DNA of 9,134 nucleotides. It comes from an uncultured Collinsella sp. GTDB lineage: Bacteria > Actinomycetota > Coriobacteriia > Coriobacteriales > Coriobacteriaceae. The notes beneath the pieces were generated by a model that saw only the letters and a list, made by a program, of their open reading frames with translations, did no database searches and was not told the origin of the DNA. Positions within the stretch are counted from its first letter, which is position 1. Each line of letters begins with the position of its first letter. The DNA is taken from assembly GCA_900551305.1 (NCBI GenBank), contig URVK01000049.1, forward strand, positions 1-9,134. Reading direction: 5' to 3'. Made by a program: the position numbers and the translations under genes. Shown here piece by piece: positions 6,711 through 9,134 of this stretch.

Positions 6711-7976
6711 ATGGAAAATGCAAAGTTAAAGAGCAGCAAGGTTTACGCATGGGTTCTCGTAATCGCGCTCGGCCTTATGTCTGCCGGCACGACCGGATCC
6801 TATAGCGTCATCGCGGGCTCCTTCGTCGCACCCGTGTGCGAGGAGTTCGGGTTTGACTATTCCATCTTCTCGTATTACTTCACCGCAACGCTCATTGGTC
6901 TTGCGGCAGCTCTTCCGTTTGTCGGAAAACTCATTCCCAAGGTCGTTGGCAAGGTTTGGCTCCCCGTTGTCGAGCTTATTTTGCTCGCTGCCGGCGCAGG
7001 CATGGCCTTCTACACCGAAGTCTGGATGTTCATCGCCGCTGGCGCCCTGATTGGCGTTTGCTTCGCCTTCACCACCGGCGTCGCTATGTCCGACGTTATT
7101 GACCAGTGGTTCAAAAAATCTGGTGGCCTGGCAATCGGTCTCGCTTGGGCAGTGAACTCGATTTACATGCTCATCATGAGTCCCGTCATCACCTCTGTCA
7201 TCGAGGCCGCTGGCTGGAGAACTGGTTATCTGGTGCTCGCCGGTGTTTCCGCAGTGCTCATTCTCCCAGCTTCCATTCTGATCATCCGCTACAAGCCTCA
7301 GGACAAGGGCATGCTGCCCTATGGCTACGTCGAGGGCGAGACGGTCACCGAGACCGAGGAGACGACCGAGGATAGCACGCGTGGCGTTAGCTATGCGCGC
7401 GCCATTAAGTCGCCTGCCTTCTTCTTCTGCATCGGCTTCCTCTGTCTCGTTCAGCTCACTTGCTGCATGAACCAGCTCTTCCCGACGTATGCTTCCGAGG
7501 TTGGTTTTAGCCCCATGGTGGGCGGCTTCATGGTATCCGCTGCATCGCTCTTCGATCTGTTCCTCAATCCGATCGTCGGCACCACTTGCGATAGGTTCGG
7601 CAGCACGAAGGCCATTCTGGGCTGGCTCGCTGTCTCCATCCTCTCCTTTGTCATGCTCATGATGAGCAGCGGCAACTCGACGCTCAGCATCCTCGCAGCA
7701 GGCGTGAACGACGTAATGTACGTCATCGCTGGCACTGCCCTGACCGTTTTGGTTATGGATGTCTTTGGCTCCCGCGATTTCGGTCGCATCTTCGCGCTGA
7801 TCTGCTCCGTGGGCTATATCGTCGGCGCCTTTGGCATGCCCGTTATGATGAAGGTCTATGAGCTTGTCGGCTCCTTCCAGGGCGTCTTCATCTTCTGCAT
7901 CGCATGCAACGTTATTATCGGCCTGCTCTTGCTGCTGGCAAAAAAGACTGGTAAGAACCTCTCCTGGGACGAATAG
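6711..7976 (+). CDS. MFS transporter 2 (OFA-like), in operon with the carbamoyltransferase
   Basis: A 421-residue major facilitator protein expected to have 12 membrane helices; the first includes YAWVLVIALGLMSAGTTG. The central cytoplasmic loop at about 204-227 is strongly acidic and Thr-rich. The second-half motif A is GTTCDRFGSTKA from residue 290, and the block QLTCCMNQLFPTYASEVGF from 248 is identical to that of MFS1. ATG 6711 is preceded by AGGAG at 6699-6703, which overlaps the stop codon of the carbamoyltransferase gene, so the two genes are very likely translated from one transcript. That position points to uptake of the guanidino substrate or export of the amine product. Agmatine-deiminase and arginine-deiminase operons normally use APC-type antiporters, so an MFS carrier here is unusual. 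The substrate cannot be read from the sequence. Confidence 0.85.
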   Translation: MENAKLKSSKVYAWVLVIALGLMSAGTTGSYSVIAGSFVAPVCEEFGFDYSIFSYYFTATLIGLAAALPFVGKLIPKVVGKVWLPVVELILLAAGAGMAFYTEVWMFIAAGALIGVCFAFTTGVAMSDVIDQWFKKSGGLAIGLAWAVNSIYMLIMSPVITSVIEAAGWRTGYLVLAGVSAVLILPASILIIRYKPQDKGMLPYGYVEGETVTETEETTEDSTRGVSYARAIKSPAFFFCIGFLCLVQLTCCMNQLFPTYASEVGFSPMVGGFMVSAASLFDLFLNPIVGTTCDRFGSTKAILGWLAVSILSFVMLMMSSGNSTLSILAAGVNDVMYVIAGTALTVLVMDVFGSRDFGRIFALICSVGYIVGAFGMPVMMKVYELVGSFQGVFIFCIACNVIIGLLLLLAKKTGKNLSWDE

Positions 7977-7998
7977 TTCGATTCGTCTTAGACATACG

Positions 7999-8018
7999 CT
8001 GTAGGGCTTAACCTGCAG
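7999..8018 (+). other. Small hairpin ahead of the operon terminator
   Basis: CTGTAGG at 7999-8005 pairs with CCTGCAG at 8012-8018 (one U-G pair) around a 6-base loop. It lies 23 bases after the MFS2 stop and just before the terminator stem. It may simply help to stabilise the 3' end of the transcript. Confidence 0.35.
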
Positions 8019-8026
8019 CCGCTTTG

Positions 8027-8054
8027 GGGCATCGACTAACATCGGTGCCCTTTT
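8027..8054 (+). terminator. Rho-independent terminator of the deiminase-carbamoyltransferase-MFS2 operon
   Basis: GGGCATCGA at 8027-8035 pairs with TCGGTGCCC at 8042-8050 (nine pairs, one of them U-G) around a 6-base loop, followed at once by TTTT at 8051-8054. The T-run is short, but position and form fit the end of the operon. Confidence 0.7.
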
Positions 8055-8059
8055 CATTG

Positions 8060-8121
8060 AATGTGACAAAGGGGCAGTCCCTTTGTCACATTGAGCGGCT
8101 TGTGAATTCGAGGCCTAATAC
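8060..8121 (+). repeat. Intergenic palindromic repeat, copy 2 (hairpin plus conserved 3' flank)
   Basis: The same perfect 14-base inverted repeat as copy 1 (8060-8073 with 8079-8092), with a different 5-base loop. Its downstream flank continues to match copy 1 as far as the CTAAT at 8115-8119 and runs into the left arm of the large palindrome. Copies 1 and 2 have the same orientation. Confidence 0.8.
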
Positions 8122-8291
8122 TTTTCCGAGAAGTGAACGAGTCAAAATGGACCCCCGAAGCGTCGACACTTTTGAGATGTAATTTCCTGCGGTTTTGATC
8201 GTTGAATCCTGCGGTTTTGGCGTCAGAAAATGTCGATGCTTCGGGGGTCCAAAAAACGGTCGTTCACTTCTCGGAAAAGTATTAGACCTCG
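8109..8291. repeat. 183-base near-perfect palindromic intergenic element
   Basis: The outer arms 8109-8140 and 8260-8291 are inverted copies, 31 of 32 bases. Inner arms 8149-8168 and 8231-8250 are inverted copies over 20 bases with a single G/T difference. The short bulges between outer and inner arms are 8 and 9 bases. The 62-base centre holds a 13-base direct repeat, TCCTGCGGTTTTG, at 8185-8197 and 8207-8219. There is no open frame, no T-run after the structure and no clear target-site duplication at the ends. It resembles a foldback or MITE-like element, or a large structured RNA. I do not recognise a named family. Confidence 0.75.
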
Positions 8292-8374
8292 TTGTATGGG
8301 GTGCGGCTAGAGGGTAGTCATCGTTTAGTAGTTACCTCTTCCTTGTGAATCGCCCGAGGCACAAGGCATAATTC

Positions 8375-8405
8375 ATGTGACAAGGGGGCAGTCCCTTTGC
8401 CGTAT
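8375..8405 (+). repeat. Degenerate third copy of the hairpin repeat, upstream of the dihydrouridine synthase gene
   Basis: The sequence aligns to copy 2 at about 29 of 35 positions, including an identical loop region GGCAGTCCC. Left arm 8375-8387 against right arm 8393-8405 still forms 12 of 13 pairs as plus-strand RNA, three of them G-U wobbles; only A8380/C8400 is unpaired. The flank conserved in copies 1 and 2 is not present here. It ends 19 bases before the start codon of the next gene. Confidence 0.65.
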
Positions 8406-8424
8406 TGATCTGAGAGAAGAGTAG

Positions 8425-9134
8425 ATGATTCTATCGTTGGCCCCTATGGAGGGGATTACCGGGCATGTGTTCCGTCGCGTGCATGCGGAGTGTTTCGGCG
8501 CGCTCGATTGCTATTACACGCCGTTTTTACCGCCGCCGCGGGTGGGAAACCGCTTTGGCGGCAAAGCGTTTAAGGAGATCGATCCTGCCAATAACCAGGG
8601 GCTCAACGTAGTGCCTCAGCTGATGTCTAAGAACGCGGACGAGTTTGTGTGGGCGGCACAGGTGCTCGCTGACATGGGCTACCGCGAGGTCAATCTCAAC
8701 CTTGGCTGCCCCTCGGGTACAGTTGTTGCCAAGGGCAAGGGCTCGGGTTTCTTGCGCAATCTCGACGAGCTCGAGGCGTTCTTAAGCGATGTGTGCGAGC
8801 GGTCGCCGTTGCCGGTGTCGGTAAAGACCAGGCTGGGGCTGGAGAATGACGACGAATACGAGCGCGTGCTCGATCTGTATTGCCGCATGCCGTTGGCAGA
8901 GCTGATTGTGCACCCGCGCGTACAGAAGGACCGTTATACGGGCTCGCCGCGCAAGGAGTTTTACGGCGAGACGCTGGAGCGTGCGCCGTTTCCGGTGGCC
9001 TATAACGGCGACATTTTCGATCTTGAGGATATGGACGCGCTGGCGGAGGCCTATCCCGACACGCGCCATGTAATGCTAGGGCGTGGCCTGCTCGCGAACC
9101 CCGCGCTGGCTCGCATGGTTAAGGGAGGTCCTGC
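8425..9134 (+). CDS. tRNA-dihydrouridine synthase (Dus), N-terminal part, cut by the window end
   Basis: An FMN-dependent enzyme that reduces uridine to dihydrouridine in tRNA. The 236 residues visible hold the TIM-barrel landmarks in order: APMEGIT at residues 6-12, VVPQLM near 62-67, NLGCPSG with the catalytic Cys95, KTRLG in mid-barrel, HPR for flavin or substrate binding, then YNGDI and LGRGLLANP of the phosphate-binding end. The C-terminal helical tRNA-binding domain lies beyond the window. ATG 8425 follows the purine-rich AGAGAAGAG at about 8413-8421, and only degenerate repeat sequence lies upstream. It reads as a separate, unrelated housekeeping gene. Whether it is DusA, B or C cannot be settled from this part. 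Confidence 0.9.
   Translation, partial: MILSLAPMEGITGHVFRRVHAECFGALDCYYTPFLPPPRVGNRFGGKAFKEIDPANNQGLNVVPQLMSKNADEFVWAAQVLADMGYREVNLNLGCPSGTVVAKGKGSGFLRNLDELEAFLSDVCERSPLPVSVKTRLGLENDDEYERVLDLYCRMPLAELIVHPRVQKDRYTGSPRKEFYGETLERAPFPVAYNGDIFDLEDMDALAEAYPDTRHVMLGRGLLANPALARMVKGGP

Noticed and set aside
5596..6750. Long minus-strand open frame opposite the carbamoyltransferase gene
   Set aside because: Antisense shadow; the plus strand carries STRTR and HPTQ motifs with a good ribosome binding site.
6726..8069. Long minus-strand open frame opposite MFS2
   Set aside because: It has a hydrophilic, low-complexity composition with no domain, and it runs through the operon terminator and the 3' intergenic region.
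8185..8219. Two 13-base direct repeats as a mini CRISPR array
   Set aside because: Only two units with a 9-base gap, lying inside a palindromic element, with no cas genes nearby.

Overview
The window suggests a GC-rich, Gram-positive gut actinobacterium of the Coriobacteriia, most likely Collinsella or a close relative. This is an inference from codon use, protein style and the intergenic hairpins beginning TGTGACAAAGGG. No rRNA or other marker gene is present to prove it.

Layout. (1) 1-1875: the C-terminal part of a large FtsX/MacB-type ABC transporter permease. An in-frame TGA lies just upstream of the open frame, and the N-terminal membrane helix is absent. (2) 1874-2050: an intergenic repeat hairpin, then a promoter and operator-like region. 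(3) 2051-3331: MFS transporter 1, closed by a strong rho-independent terminator. (4) 3470-4048, minus strand: a TetR/AcrR-family regulator. (5) 4049-4272: a divergent control region with a tetR promoter and two operator-like sites. (6) 4273-7976, plus strand: a probable operon of a peptidylarginine/agmatine-deiminase-family enzyme, an ornithine/putrescine-carbamoyltransferase-family enzyme with altered amine-binding motifs, and MFS transporter 2, a close paralog of transporter 1. (7) 7977-8424: a 448-base intergenic region with a terminator, a second copy of the repeat hairpin, a 183-base near-perfect palindrome and a decayed third hairpin. (8) 8425-9134: the start of a tRNA-dihydrouridine synthase gene, cut by the window end.

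How it may work. The centre of the window (about 2000-7976) looks like one regulated catabolic module. A guanidino compound would be taken up by an MFS carrier. The deiminase would convert it to a ureido compound plus ammonia. The carbamoyltransferase would then split that by phosphorolysis into an amine plus carbamoyl phosphate. An exchange carrier could export the amine. Carbamoyl phosphate would give ATP through a carbamate kinase, which is not in this window. The logic is that of the arginine- and agmatine-deiminase pathways. However, the carbamoyltransferase lacks the ornithine-binding SMG and HCLP motifs, the deiminase lacks the usual agmatine-deiminase context around its catalytic His, and the transporters are MFS rather than APC carriers. 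The substrate is therefore open, and this is the best candidate here for an undescribed pathway.

The same 10-base half-site, CGGTA(G/T)G(C/T)AT, occurs at the MFS1 promoter and twice in the tetR/deiminase intergenic region, which suggests that the TetR protein controls all of these units. Two directly oriented copies of a roughly 60-base repeat bracket the whole module, one on each side.
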